From: Sinorhizobium sp. RAC02
GTDB taxonomy: Bacteria; Pseudomonadota; Alphaproteobacteria; Rhizobiales; Rhizobiaceae
Direction: 5' to 3'
DNA: 64,000 bases
NCBI RefSeq assembly: GCF_001713395.1
Contig: NZ_CP016452.1
Span: 992,001 to 1,056,000 of the forward strand
Part shown: piece after piece, positions 38,473 to 47,312 of the stretch
Position numbering within the stretch: the stretch's first letter is position 1
Layout: every line of letters starts with the position of its first letter
Notes under the pieces: model-generated
What the model saw: the letters and a program-made list of their open reading frames with translations, nothing else
The model's database searches: none
Told to the model about the DNA's origin: nothing
Program-made: the position numbers and the translations under genes

Positions 38473-38682
38473 GAACCTGCCCGGATGCCCCTCCCGCTAG
38501 TCAGCGAATGTGTCAGTCAGCCGACAGACGGATGACCGTTCGATGAAGTTTGCCTTCGCGCCGTGCCAGGTGGGGCGGAAGCTGCTTCAGGCGCGGAATC
38601 CTTCGCATACCTGTCACAGACCAGCCCTATGAGCGGTGCCCTGACGGCGGCCGATAGTGGCGCCGAAAAGGAGAACCTTTCG

Positions 38683-39810
38683 ATGACCCACGTTAGTCGA
38701 CGCATCCTGATGAAGGGCACCATGGCGGCTGCCGGACTTGCCTTGGCAGCACCGTTTGTCTCCCGCACGGGATTTGCCGCCGGTTCGTCCGGCTCGGTCA
38801 ACATCTTCGCCTGGGCCGGCTACATTTCCGACGAGATGCTGGCTGCGTTCGAGAAGGACACGGGCATCAAGCCGGTCTACACGCCCTATGGCACCAACGA
38901 CGAATTGCTCAACCAGATGCGCGCGAGCAACGGCTCGGGCTATGACGTCATCTGGCCGGCCGTCGACCGCGTGCCGAACTATGTCGAATTCGGCCTCATC
39001 CAGCCGATCGACGAAAAGAAGGTGCTGTGGGATCGCGTGCTGGCAAGCGCCCTCAAAGGTTCGGAAACGCTGGGCGCTGTGATCGACGGAAAACGCTACC
39101 AGGTGCCGACCGACTGGGGCACGGAAGCAATCACCTTCGACAAGAACACCACGCCGCTGGAATACGGCACCGCCTCCTACGGCGATATCTGGAAGCCGGA
39201 AATGGCCGGCAAGGCAACCGTCCGTGGCCATTCCGGCCTCGTCGGTCTCGGCCTCTGGCTGGAGACACAGGGCAAGCTGCCGAAGCCGATGCGCGACAGC
39301 TTCAAGGACGAAGCGACGATGCGGACGAACTACGACGCCATCCTCGCCGAAGCCATCAAGAACAAGGGCAACATCGCGCAGTTCTGGTCGAATGAAAACG
39401 AAGCGCAGGGTGCTTTCCGCGCGAACGGCGTGACGATCGGCCAGACCTGGGATTCGTCCGCTGCCGGCCTCGCCAAGGAAGGCCTGCCGGTTGGCTTCGT
39501 GGCCCCGAAGGAAGGTGCGCTGACCTGGATGGAGGGTGTTTCCATTCCCGTTGGCGCCGCCAATGTCGAACAGGCCTATGCCTTCCTGAACTGGGTGCTG
39601 ACGCCGGAAGCCGGCGCGCTTTATGCTAACCACACCTCGATCAACACGACGGCGGTCGGCGCGGAAAAGTTCCTTTCCGAAGCGTCGCAGAAGTTCTTCG
39701 CCGCCGCCTATCCGGGCGACGCGCTCGAAAAGCTGTGGTGGTGGCCGGTTCAGGAAAACTGGTTCGTCGCCCTGCGCAACGAGTACCAGGACAAGTTCCT
39801 CTCGGCTTAA
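38683..39810 (+). CDS. Polyamine-type ABC transporter substrate-binding protein (PotD/PotF-like)
   Basis: A 375-residue periplasmic binding protein. A twin-arginine leader (SRRILMKG followed by a hydrophobic stretch AAAGLALAAPFVS) suggests Tat export. The mature part begins NIFAWAGYISDEMLAAFEKD, and the family segments SGYDVIWPAVDRVPNY and EGVSIPVGAANVEQAYAFLN are present. The ATG at 38683 follows AAAAGGAGAACC. A hairpin terminator separates it from the ATPase gene, which would allow excess binding protein. Confidence 0.92.
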   Translation: MTHVSRRILMKGTMAAAGLALAAPFVSRTGFAAGSSGSVNIFAWAGYISDEMLAAFEKDTGIKPVYTPYGTNDELLNQMRASNGSGYDVIWPAVDRVPNYVEFGLIQPIDEKKVLWDRVLASALKGSETLGAVIDGKRYQVPTDWGTEAITFDKNTTPLEYGTASYGDIWKPEMAGKATVRGHSGLVGLGLWLETQGKLPKPMRDSFKDEATMRTNYDAILAEAIKNKGNIAQFWSNENEAQGAFRANGVTIGQTWDSSAAGLAKEGLPVGFVAPKEGALTWMEGVSIPVGAANVEQAYAFLNWVLTPEAGALYANHTSINTTAVGAEKFLSEASQKFFAAAYPGDALEKLWWWPVQENWFVALRNEYQDKFLSA

Positions 39811-39828
39811 GCCCGTCTGTGGACATTG

Positions 39829-39863
39829 GGCGGCGGGACAGGATCCCGCCGCCGCTCTTTTTC
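39829..39863 (+). terminator. Intercistronic terminator / attenuator
   Basis: GGCGGCGGGA (39829-39838) and TCCCGCCGCC (39844-39853) form a perfect 10-bp stem with a CAGGA loop, followed by GCTCTTTTTC. It lies in the 66-bp gap between the binding-protein stop and the ATPase start. Confidence 0.8.
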
Positions 39864-39876
39864 AAGGAAGTCCTGC

Positions 39877-40947
39877 ATGTCCCGTTCTGTCGAACTGATC
39901 GATGTCGAAATGACCTTCGGCAAGGCCCGCGCGGTTGAGAAACTCTCCGTTGCCATAGAGGGCGGCGAGTTCTTTTCGATCCTTGGCCCTTCCGGCTGCG
40001 GCAAGACGACCATCCTGCGACTGATCGCCGGATTCATACAGCCGACGGGCGGCCGGATCCTGATCGGCGGGCGCGACATGGTCGGCATCGGCGCCGACCA
40101 GCGGCCGACCTCGATGATCTTCCAGTCGCTGGCGCTCTTTCCCCTTATGCCGGTGTGGGAGAACATCGCTTTCGGGCTGGAAGTTCGTGGTGTCCGCAAG
40201 GCCGAACGGAAAAAGCGTGCCGAGGAGCTGCTCGAACTCATTGCCCTGCCCGGCTATGGCGAGCGCATGGTGCATGAACTCTCGGGTGGGCAGAAGCAGC
40301 GCGTCGCAATCGCCCGCGCGCTGGCTGTCGAGCCCCAGGTGCTGCTGCTCGACGAGCCGCTCTCGGCGCTCGATCTGAAGCTGCGCCAGCACATGCGCGC
40401 AGAGTTGCGCAGCCTGCAGAAGCGCACCGGCGTCACTTTCATCTATATTACCCACGACCAGTCCGAGGCGCTTGCCATGTCGGATCGTGTCGCCGTGATG
40501 AGCGCCGGCGTCTTGCAGCAGGTCGCGCCGCCGCTCGAACTCTACACCAATCCGGCGACGTCCTTCGTCGCGCGGTTCGTTGGGGAAACCAATGAGTTCC
40601 CCGGCCGCGTTGAGCGCCTCGCCGATGGCATGGCCGCAATCGAGACCGCCCATGGCCTATTCACGGGGCGGAGCAGCGCTGGACTCAAGGTCGGCGACCA
40701 GGCGGTTGTCTACGTTCGGCCCGAAGCGATCTCGCTTTCGGCGGGAGCCGATGCCAATGGCCTGCACGCCGTTGCCGAGCAGCTCGAATTCGAAGGTGCA
40801 ACCGCCATGCTGCACGCCAAGACCGATGACGGATACCGGCTGGCGGCGGCATTGCCGCACCATCGGCTTGCCGAGGCACCGACGGCCGGAACGAATGTGC
40901 GGCTGTCCTTTGCCGCTTCGCAGGCGCTGGTCCTGGCCCATGCATAG
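39877..40947 (+). CDS. Polyamine-type ABC transporter ATPase (PotA-like)
   Basis: A 356-residue ATPase. Walker A GPSGCGKTT, signature LSGGQKQRVAIARA, Walker B VLLLDEPLSALD and H-loop ITHDQSEALAMSDR are intact. The last 110 residues form a TOBE/OB domain (VVYVRPEAISLS). Start MSRSVEL at 39877 follows AAGGAAG. It overlaps the next permease by 8 bp. Confidence 0.95.
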   Translation: MSRSVELIDVEMTFGKARAVEKLSVAIEGGEFFSILGPSGCGKTTILRLIAGFIQPTGGRILIGGRDMVGIGADQRPTSMIFQSLALFPLMPVWENIAFGLEVRGVRKAERKKRAEELLELIALPGYGERMVHELSGGQKQRVAIARALAVEPQVLLLDEPLSALDLKLRQHMRAELRSLQKRTGVTFIYITHDQSEALAMSDRVAVMSAGVLQQVAPPLELYTNPATSFVARFVGETNEFPGRVERLADGMAAIETAHGLFTGRSSAGLKVGDQAVVYVRPEAISLSAGADANGLHAVAEQLEFEGATAMLHAKTDDGYRLAAALPHHRLAEAPTAGTNVRLSFAASQALVLAHA

Positions 40948-41821
40948 CCTGTTTCAGCGATTTGGCGTTGGCCTCGGCAGCGTGATTCTGATCTGTGTCG
41001 CAACCTGGTTGCTGGGCATGGTTCTGGCGCCCAACCTGATGATGCTGGATTTCTCGTTGCGGCCTAACCTGATGCCGGCGCAGATCGGCGGCCCGGACGA
41101 TCGCTACACGCTGGTCAACTTTACCGCGCTTTTCTCCGATCCAGTCCACAGGGGCATCTTCTTCAAGACCATCTGGGCAAGCGCGCTCGTCATGGCGGCG
41201 ACCTTCGTCGTCACCTATCCCATGGCTTACTGGCTGGCCAAGGTCGCCCAGCGCAAGGCCGTCGCCTTCGTGACGGTCGCGCTGATTATCCCGTTCTGGA
41301 TCAACGAGGTGCTGCGAACACTGGCCTGTTACATCCTCCTCGCCTTTAACGGGCCGCTCAACGTCGTGCTCACGTCGCTCGGCGTGATCGACGCGCCGGT
41401 GCGCTGGTTCGGCGATGTCGGGGTGCTGGCGGGCATGGTCTATGCCTACATTCTGTTCATGCTCTTCCCGGTCTGCAATTCCATCAGCACGCTGGATTCG
41501 GCGCAGATAGAGGCGGCCCGCAATCTTGGCGCCTCGACAATCCAGATCCATCGCAGAATCGTCATCCCGCATGCCAAGGCGGGCATCGCAACAGGCTGCG
41601 TCTTCACCTTCATGCTGGCGGCCGGAAGCTACGTGGCGCCGGCGCTTCTCGGCGCGCCGGGCAGCCGCTGGTTCACGGAGATCATCTACAACTGGTTCTT
41701 CGAAGGCGGCAATTGGAACCGTGGTGCTGCCTATGCGCTGGTTCTTCTCGCGCTGTGCATGGCTGTCGTGATGGCCGCGCTCAGGATTTTCCGGGTCAAT
41801 CTCGCGGATGTGGCAAAATGA
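40940..41821 (+). CDS. Polyamine-type ABC transporter permease (PotB-like)
   Basis: A 293-residue membrane protein with six helices and the EAA loop (AQIEAARNLGASTIQIHRRI). The start MHSLFQRF at 40940 lies inside the ATPase gene end. A helix near residues 15-30 is followed by a periplasmic segment, as in PotB. An open frame running further upstream is a shadow of the ATPase. Confidence 0.92.
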   Translation: MHSLFQRFGVGLGSVILICVATWLLGMVLAPNLMMLDFSLRPNLMPAQIGGPDDRYTLVNFTALFSDPVHRGIFFKTIWASALVMAATFVVTYPMAYWLAKVAQRKAVAFVTVALIIPFWINEVLRTLACYILLAFNGPLNVVLTSLGVIDAPVRWFGDVGVLAGMVYAYILFMLFPVCNSISTLDSAQIEAARNLGASTIQIHRRIVIPHAKAGIATGCVFTFMLAAGSYVAPALLGAPGSRWFTEIIYNWFFEGGNWNRGAAYALVLLALCMAVVMAALRIFRVNLADVAK

Positions 41822-42675
41822 CTGTTTCCTATAAGGCCACTGCGGGTGCAGCACCCTCGGCGAGCGGGTTGGCGGCCCTCGCAAGCGTCCTGCCAAAGGT
41901 GATCTTCGCCATCTACATGGTGCTGTTCTTCGCGTATCTGTTCCTGCCGCTGCTCGTGATGGCGGCGGCGACATTCAACACCAGCAAGTTCCCGACGGTC
42001 ACGCCCTGGCTCGGAACGACGCTCGACTGGTTTTCGGCGCTGTGGGCGGATAGCGCCATGTGGCAGGCTCTCCGGCTGTCCATTCTCATCAGTCTGGGTG
42101 TGATTGCCATTTCCCTGCCCGTCGGAACCGCGGCGGCCCTTTTCCTCAACAGCCTTCAGGACCGCTCGCGAAGCCTCTTCTATGCCGTGATGGTCTCGCC
42201 GCTCCTGACCCCTGGCGTTGCCATCGGCATCGCGACGCTGGTGCTCTGGCGCCAGGTCGGGGTCGGCGGTGGCACGGCGCTGATCATCCTCGCGCAGTCG
42301 AGTTTCATTTCCGCCTATGTGATGCTCATGGTCGCCGCCCGCATGCAGCGCTTTGACCGCACGCTGGAGGACGCCGCCGTGGATCTCGGCGCGTCCCGCA
42401 TCGTGGTCTTTCGCCGCATATTGTTGCCCTATCTCAAGCCGTCGCTTCTGGCCGCGACCTGCATCGCCTTCCTGCAATCCTTCGAGAACTACAACACCAC
42501 GCTTTTCGTGCGCGGCACCGAGACGCCCTTGACGGTCTACATCGCGACGAAGGTGCGCACCGGGCTGACACCCGCGGTCAACGCTCTCGGGCTCGTGCTC
42601 ATCGCCGCGACGGTCCTCGCGGCCGTCGCCTATGAGCTTGCACGAAGACGGCAATCGAGCGCATCCCGGGCTTGA
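41818..42675 (+). CDS. Polyamine-type ABC transporter permease (PotC-like)
   Basis: A 285-residue permease with six helices and the EAA loop (LEDAAVDLGASRIVVFRRIL). Its ATG overlaps the previous stop (ATGA), completing a binding protein-ATPase-permease-permease operon. The C-terminus is basic (ELARRRQSSASRA). It is convergent with the LysR gene 38 bp away. Confidence 0.93.
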   Translation: MTVSYKATAGAAPSASGLAALASVLPKVIFAIYMVLFFAYLFLPLLVMAAATFNTSKFPTVTPWLGTTLDWFSALWADSAMWQALRLSILISLGVIAISLPVGTAAALFLNSLQDRSRSLFYAVMVSPLLTPGVAIGIATLVLWRQVGVGGGTALIILAQSSFISAYVMLMVAARMQRFDRTLEDAAVDLGASRIVVFRRILLPYLKPSLLAATCIAFLQSFENYNTTLFVRGTETPLTVYIATKVRTGLTPAVNALGLVLIAATVLAAVAYELARRRQSSASRA

Positions 42676-42713
42676 TATCCACTCCGAGGATTTCCACGTT
42701 CCGCCGTGCGGGA

Positions 42714-43595
42714 TCATCCACCTGCGGCCAGATGCGTGAGGAGTTGCTGGGCGGCCGGATCAAGCGGTTGCGTTTCCTGGAAACACAATAGAAGTTGGCG
42801 TGTCGCCCAGGGATCGCTCAGTCGCACGCAAGCGATCGGCAGGCTGCGCCGGCACCGCCGGGCGGCGACCTCCGGAACAATGCCGAAGCCGACGCCCGCA
42901 GCCACCTGCCGGCAGATCCCTTCGAAGGTGCGCAGGCGCACGCGTGGGTGAAGCTTTTGCCCAATACGCAGAGCTTGCTGGTCGATATGATCCTGCAACG
43001 CACCCGCGAAGCCGACATAGTCTTCGCCGAGCATGTCAGAGAAGGCGACCTGTTTTTGCAGCGCCAGCGGATGGTCCCGCCGCAGCACGACGACGAGGCG
43101 GTCCACGGCAAAGGGCAGGGTGGCAAGTGGCGCCGTATCAACGGCGTCGGAGACGATGCCGAACGCTGCCGCCCCGCGAGCGACCGCGGCAATCGTCTCG
43201 CGGCTCGGCCGCTCGGCAAGATCGACATCGACTTGTCGGTGGGCGGCAAGCCACGGTGCGAGTCGCTCCGGCAGGAATTCGGTGATGGCGGCCGTATTGG
43301 CCAGGATGCGGATCGACGACCGTAGGCCCCGAGCGTGTTCGGACATTTCCACATGCATGGTGCCAACCTGGTGCAGGACGAGGCGGGCATGATGCGCAAG
43401 CGTGTCACCGGCACGGGTGGGCGTCACGCCGCGGCGTCCGCGTTCGAGAAGCTGCACGCCACCGGATGCCTCCATGTCGCGCAGCCGTTCACTTGCCGCG
43501 GCCACGGACAGGTTCGCCGCCTGGGCACCATGCGTGATGCTGCCGGCCTCCACGATGGCCAGAAAGAGACGCAGGTCGGCAAGGTCGAAGCGCAT
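42714..43595 (-). CDS. LysR-family transcriptional regulator
   Basis: A 293-residue regulator. The N-terminal winged helix is clear (LRLFLAIVEAGSITHGAQAA, then NLSVAAASERLRDMEASGGV), followed by the effector domain (IRILANTAAITEFLPERLAP). The start MRFDLADL at 43595 is preferred over a longer open frame. It is divergent from the TauE-type permease, with an LTTR box between them, and probably regulates it. Confidence 0.92.
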   Translation of the reverse strand: MRFDLADLRLFLAIVEAGSITHGAQAANLSVAAASERLRDMEASGGVQLLERGRRGVTPTRAGDTLAHHARLVLHQVGTMHVEMSEHARGLRSSIRILANTAAITEFLPERLAPWLAAHRQVDVDLAERPSRETIAAVARGAAAFGIVSDAVDTAPLATLPFAVDRLVVVLRRDHPLALQKQVAFSDMLGEDYVGFAGALQDHIDQQALRIGQKLHPRVRLRTFEGICRQVAAGVGFGIVPEVAARRCRRSLPIACVRLSDPWATRQLLLCFQETQPLDPAAQQLLTHLAAGG

Positions 43596-43620
43596 TTTCA
43601 GGGCGTAACACAAATCAGCT

Positions 43621-43635
43621 TTCGGATAAACCGAA
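43621..43635. promoter_or_regulatory. LysR-type operator (LTTR box)
   Basis: TTCGG-ATAAA-CCGAA is a 15-bp interrupted palindrome of the T-N11-A kind, in the 97-bp gap between the divergent LysR and permease genes. Flanking CT/GG extend the symmetry slightly. Confidence 0.6.
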
Positions 43636-43692
43636 GGCTGTTGTTGGATCTTCCCGCTTGTGACGGACCCCGGCAGGCCGTTAGCTCCCGGC

Positions 43693-44439
43693 ATGGATCA
43701 GAACGACGTCGTCATCATTATCGCAACTTTCCTTCTTGCCGGCATCGTCAAGGGCGTCACCGGCATGGGCCTGCCGACCGTCGCGATGGGCGTGCTGGGG
43801 GCGGTGCTGTCGCCGCTGACGGCGGCGACATTGCTGCTCGTGCCTTCCTTCGTCACCAATGTCTGGCAATTGCTGACCGGCCCCCGCTTCAAGCCGCTCT
43901 TATGGCGGCTATGGCCCATGATGGGCGCGGTGATTGCCGGCACCCTGGTCGGTTCGACGCTGCTTGCGGACGGTGCTTCCGCTCGCACCACGGTCGCGCT
44001 TGGCCTCACCCTCGTCGCCTATGCCGCCTATACGCTTTGCGCAGCTCCAAGGCGTGTGCCGTCGTTTTGGCAGCCCGTTGCAACGCCGCTGGTTGGCCTT
44101 GTGACGGGTCTGGTGACGGGCGCCACCGGCGTCTTCGTCATTCCAGCCGTGCCCTATCTTCAGGCACTCGACCTGGAAAAGGACGAACTGGTCCAGGCGC
44201 TTGGGCTGTCCTTTACCGTCTCCACCATCGCCCTTGCCCTGGCGCTCGGATTTCACGGTGCGCTGCCCGCCGAAAACCTGGTTCCCTCGCTTCTCGCCGT
44301 CGTCCCGGCTCTGATCGGCATGGCGGTCGGGCAGGCGATCCGCCAGCGGATCAGTCCATCGGCCTTCCGGCGTGGTTTCCTCGTCTGCCTGCTGCTGCTG
44401 GGATGTGAAATGGCGCTTCGGCCGCTCTTCGTCGGCTGA
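43693..44439 (+). CDS. TauE/SafE-family sulfite/anion exporter-like permease
   Basis: A 248-residue membrane protein with about seven to eight helices. Two internal halves each carry a Gly-rich motif (GIVKGVTGMGLPTVAMGVLG and GLVTGLVTGATGVFVIPAVP), the duplicated signature of this family. These transporters move sulfite, sulfoacetate or other anions. The ATG at 43693 is preferred; a GTG at 43660 is in frame. The LysR gene opposite is its probable regulator. Confidence 0.9.
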   Translation: MDQNDVVIIIATFLLAGIVKGVTGMGLPTVAMGVLGAVLSPLTAATLLLVPSFVTNVWQLLTGPRFKPLLWRLWPMMGAVIAGTLVGSTLLADGASARTTVALGLTLVAYAAYTLCAAPRRVPSFWQPVATPLVGLVTGLVTGATGVFVIPAVPYLQALDLEKDELVQALGLSFTVSTIALALALGFHGALPAENLVPSLLAVVPALIGMAVGQAIRQRISPSAFRRGFLVCLLLLGCEMALRPLFVG

Positions 44440-44466
44440 GGCCTTCGGCGACCTCGCGGGCGATCC

Positions 44467-45096
44467 TCATTCCGGTTTGTAACCGTGCCGCGCAAAGAAG
44501 CGGTCGAGTTCTCGCTGCTGGGGAGCTTGGCCGGTATAGATCGCGATATATTCCGGGATACGCTTCATGCGGAGCGCGAGATCCTCCGTAGACTGCATGG
44601 AGATATATCCGATCTGCACCAGGTAGGTCGTTCGCGCGCGAACGTCCGCTGCCCCGTCATCATAACCGAACCGCATGAACATGCGGCCGATCGCGTCCAT
44701 TCTCGTCTGGTCGGCCGCATGGACCTCTGCCTGGATTTCCGGCGACTGTAGCGCCCAGCTGCGGACTGCGAATTCGAGCTGAGAGTCGAACAACTCCTTG
44801 TTCAGCCAGCAGTCGAAGACGTTCAGCATCGCTTCGGCGAGCGATTCCGCATAGGCCCCGGCGAGCTTCACAAGATTGCCGGTGTTCTTTTCCCGCCAGC
44901 GCGCAATCAGCGCACTCAACAGTTCCTCCCGGTCCTTAAAGAACCAGTAGAAACTGGTCCGGGAGAGATTGAGCCGCTTTGCGAGCGGCAGAATCTTGAC
45001 CGAATCCACGCCGGATTCGAGCAGCGCGTCGTAGGCCGCGTCCAGCCATGCCTCATGAGAGCCCCGCCACCCGCTGTCGATCGTCGCTTGTTCCAT
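44467..45096 (-). CDS. TetR-family transcriptional regulator
   Basis: A 209-residue regulator with the TetR helix-turn-helix at about residues 15-62 (DSVKILPLAKRLNLSRTSFY, then WFFKDREELLSALIARWREK). The C-terminal domain has YISMQSTEDLALRMKRIPEY. It is divergent from the trimethylamine-dehydrogenase-like gene; two copies of an 11-bp element lie between them. It probably represses that gene. Confidence 0.92.
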   Translation of the reverse strand: MEQATIDSGWRGSHEAWLDAAYDALLESGVDSVKILPLAKRLNLSRTSFYWFFKDREELLSALIARWREKNTGNLVKLAGAYAESLAEAMLNVFDCWLNKELFDSQLEFAVRSWALQSPEIQAEVHAADQTRMDAIGRMFMRFGYDDGAADVRARTTYLVQIGYISMQSTEDLALRMKRIPEYIAIYTGQAPQQRELDRFFARHGYKPE

Positions 45097-45131
45097 GTTT
45101 GCTTCCTAACAAAACCCGGGCGTCGCCACAA

Positions 45132-45200
45132 GGGAATGTACAGTGCTGTCGATATTATAAACGATACTGTTTTCAAATGTTGACACATATGTACATTCCC
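45132..45200. promoter_or_regulatory. Paired inverted operator elements
   Basis: GGGAATGTACA at 45132-45142 and its exact reverse complement TGTACATTCCC at 45190-45200 lie 47 bp apart in the 145-bp gap between the divergent TetR and flavoprotein genes. Each contains the self-complementary core TGTACA. The region between them is AT-rich (ATATTATAAACGATAC) and probably holds the promoters. Confidence 0.65.
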
Positions 45201-45241
45201 GCTTACCGTCATGACAAAGTCCCTCAATCCGGAGCCGTCGC

Positions 45242-47278
45242 ATGTCGAACGATCCCCTGCTTCAACCCTACCAGCTGAAGCATCTGACCCTCCGCAACCG
45301 CATCATCGTCACGTCGCACGAGCCGGCCTATCCGGAAGATGGCATGCCGAAAGGCCGCTACCGTGCCTATACCGTGGAGCGGGCGAGGGGCGGGGTGGCG
45401 TTGACCATGACGGCGGGTTCGGCCGCCGTCTCGAAGGATAGTCCGCCGGTCTTCAACAACTTGCTCGCCTACAAGGACGAGATCGTTCCGTGGATCCGGG
45501 AGATGACTGACGCCGTGCATGAAGAGGGTGCGGCGATCATGATCCAGCTCACCCATCTCGGCCGCCGTACGCGCTGGGACAAGGGCGACTGGCTGCCCGT
45601 CGTCGCGCCGTCGCATCATCGCGAGGCGGCGCACCGGGCGTTTCCCAAGAAGCTGGAAGATTGGGACATCGAGCGCATCATCAAGGATTTTGCCGATGCG
45701 GCCGAGCGCATGAAGGCCGGCGGCATGGATGGCGTCGAGCTGGAGGCCTATGGCCATCTCATCGACCAGTTCACCTCGCCGCTTACCAACGAGCTCGACG
45801 GCCCCTATGGCGGCTCGCTCGACAATCGCATGCGTTTCTGTTTCGACGTGTTCAAGGCGATGCGCAAACGGGTCGGCGACGACTTCATCCTCGGTGTGCG
45901 CTACACGGCTGACGAATGTCTTCCCGGCGGGACCGGAAAGGCCGAAGGCCTGGAAATCTCCCGCCGTCTCAAGGAAAGCGGCCTGATAGATTACCTGAAC
46001 GTCATCCGCGGGCATATCGATACGGACCCGGGCCTGACCGACGTCATCCCGATCCAGGGCATGGCGAGCGCACCGCATCTGGACTTTGCCGGCGATATCC
46101 GCGCCGCGACCAAGTTCCCGACCTTCCACGCAGCGAAGATCCAGGATGTGGCGACCGCGCGGCACGCTATTGCCGCCGGCAAGGTCGATATGATCGGCAT
46201 GACGCGGGCCCACATGACCGACCCGCATATCCTGCGCAAGATCATCGAAAAGCGCGAGGACGATATCCGTCCCTGCGTCGGCGCGAACTACTGTCTCGAC
46301 CGCATCTACCAGGGCGGTCTCGCCTTCTGTATCCACAACGCCGCGACCGGCCGCGAGGAGACGATGCCGCATACGATTGCGAAGGCGGATACGCGCCGGA
46401 AAGTGGTGATCGTCGGCGCCGGTCCGGCGGGCCTCGAGGCGGCGCGCGTCTCCGCTGAGCGCGGGCACGAGGTCGTGGTTTTCGAAGCGGCGAACAATCC
46501 GGGTGGCCAGATTCGCCTGACGGCACAGAGTGAGCGCCGCCGCGAAATGATCGGCATTATCGATTGGCGCATGCGCCAGTGCGAAAAACACGGCGTCACC
46601 TTCCGCTTCAATACCTGGGCAGAAGCCGATGCAATCAAGGCGGAAAAACCCGATGTCGTCATCATCGCGACGGGCGGTCTGCCGCATACGGATGTGCTCA
46701 CCAAGGGCAACGAGCTGGTCGTCTCTTCCTGGGATATCATCTCCGGCGACGTGAAGCCGGGCAGCAACGTGCTCATCTATGACGATGCCGGCGACCATGC
46801 CGGCCTGCAGGCGGCCGAGTTCATCGCCAAAGCGGGCGGCAAGGTTGAGATCATGACGCCGGACCGCGCCTTTGCGCCGGAAGTCATGGCGATGAACCTC
46901 GTGCCCTACATGCGTTCGTTGCAGAAGCTCGATACGACCTTCACCGTCACCTACAAGCTGGACGCTGCGGAAAAGAGCGGCAACCAGATCATTGCCCATG
47001 TCGGTAGCGACTATGGCGGCATCGCCAAACAGCGCGTGGTCGACCAGATCGTCGTCAACCACGGCACTATCCCGCTGGACGACCTCTATTTCGAGCTCAA
47101 GCCGGGATCGAGAAACCTCGGGGAGGTTTCCTATGACGAGCTGCTTTCCGGCGCACCGCAGACTGTCGAGCGCAACCCGGACGGCACGTACCAGCTCTAC
47201 AGGATCGGCGATGCCGTCGCAGCGCGCAACACGCACGCGGCCATCTACGATGCACTGCGCCTTGCCAAGGATCTGTGA
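45242..47278 (+). CDS. NADH:flavin oxidoreductase, trimethylamine-dehydrogenase/N-methylproline-demethylase-like
   Basis: A 678-residue multidomain flavoprotein. Residues 1-335 form an Old Yellow Enzyme TIM barrel with FMN (IQLTHLGRR at 101-109, GVELEAYGHLIDQFTSP at 164-180). Residues 340-370 bind an iron-sulfur cluster: C345, C351 and C363 are seen, but the place of the second Cys in CxxC is A348. The rest has two nucleotide-binding folds (GAGPAG at 392-397, and VLIYDDAGDHAGLQAAEF). Such enzymes oxidatively demethylate small N-methyl compounds. The substrate is unknown; stachydrine or dimethylglycine-type compounds are candidates. Confidence 0.9.
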   Translation: MSNDPLLQPYQLKHLTLRNRIIVTSHEPAYPEDGMPKGRYRAYTVERARGGVALTMTAGSAAVSKDSPPVFNNLLAYKDEIVPWIREMTDAVHEEGAAIMIQLTHLGRRTRWDKGDWLPVVAPSHHREAAHRAFPKKLEDWDIERIIKDFADAAERMKAGGMDGVELEAYGHLIDQFTSPLTNELDGPYGGSLDNRMRFCFDVFKAMRKRVGDDFILGVRYTADECLPGGTGKAEGLEISRRLKESGLIDYLNVIRGHIDTDPGLTDVIPIQGMASAPHLDFAGDIRAATKFPTFHAAKIQDVATARHAIAAGKVDMIGMTRAHMTDPHILRKIIEKREDDIRPCVGANYCLDRIYQGGLAFCIHNAATGREETMPHTIAKADTRRKVVIVGAGPAGLEAARVSAERGHEVVVFEAANNPGGQIRLTAQSERRREMIGIIDWRMRQCEKHGVTFRFNTWAEADAIKAEKPDVVIIATGGLPHTDVLTKGNELVVSSWDIISGDVKPGSNVLIYDDAGDHAGLQAAEFIAKAGGKVEIMTPDRAFAPEVMAMNLVPYMRSLQKLDTTFTVTYKLDAAEKSGNQIIAHVGSDYGGIAKQRVVDQIVVNHGTIPLDDLYFELKPGSRNLGEVSYDELLSGAPQTVERNPDGTYQLYRIGDAVAARNTHAAIYDALRLAKDL

Positions 47279-47312
47279 CGATGGTGCGCCGGGCTCTGGT
47301 ATTGTCTGTCCG

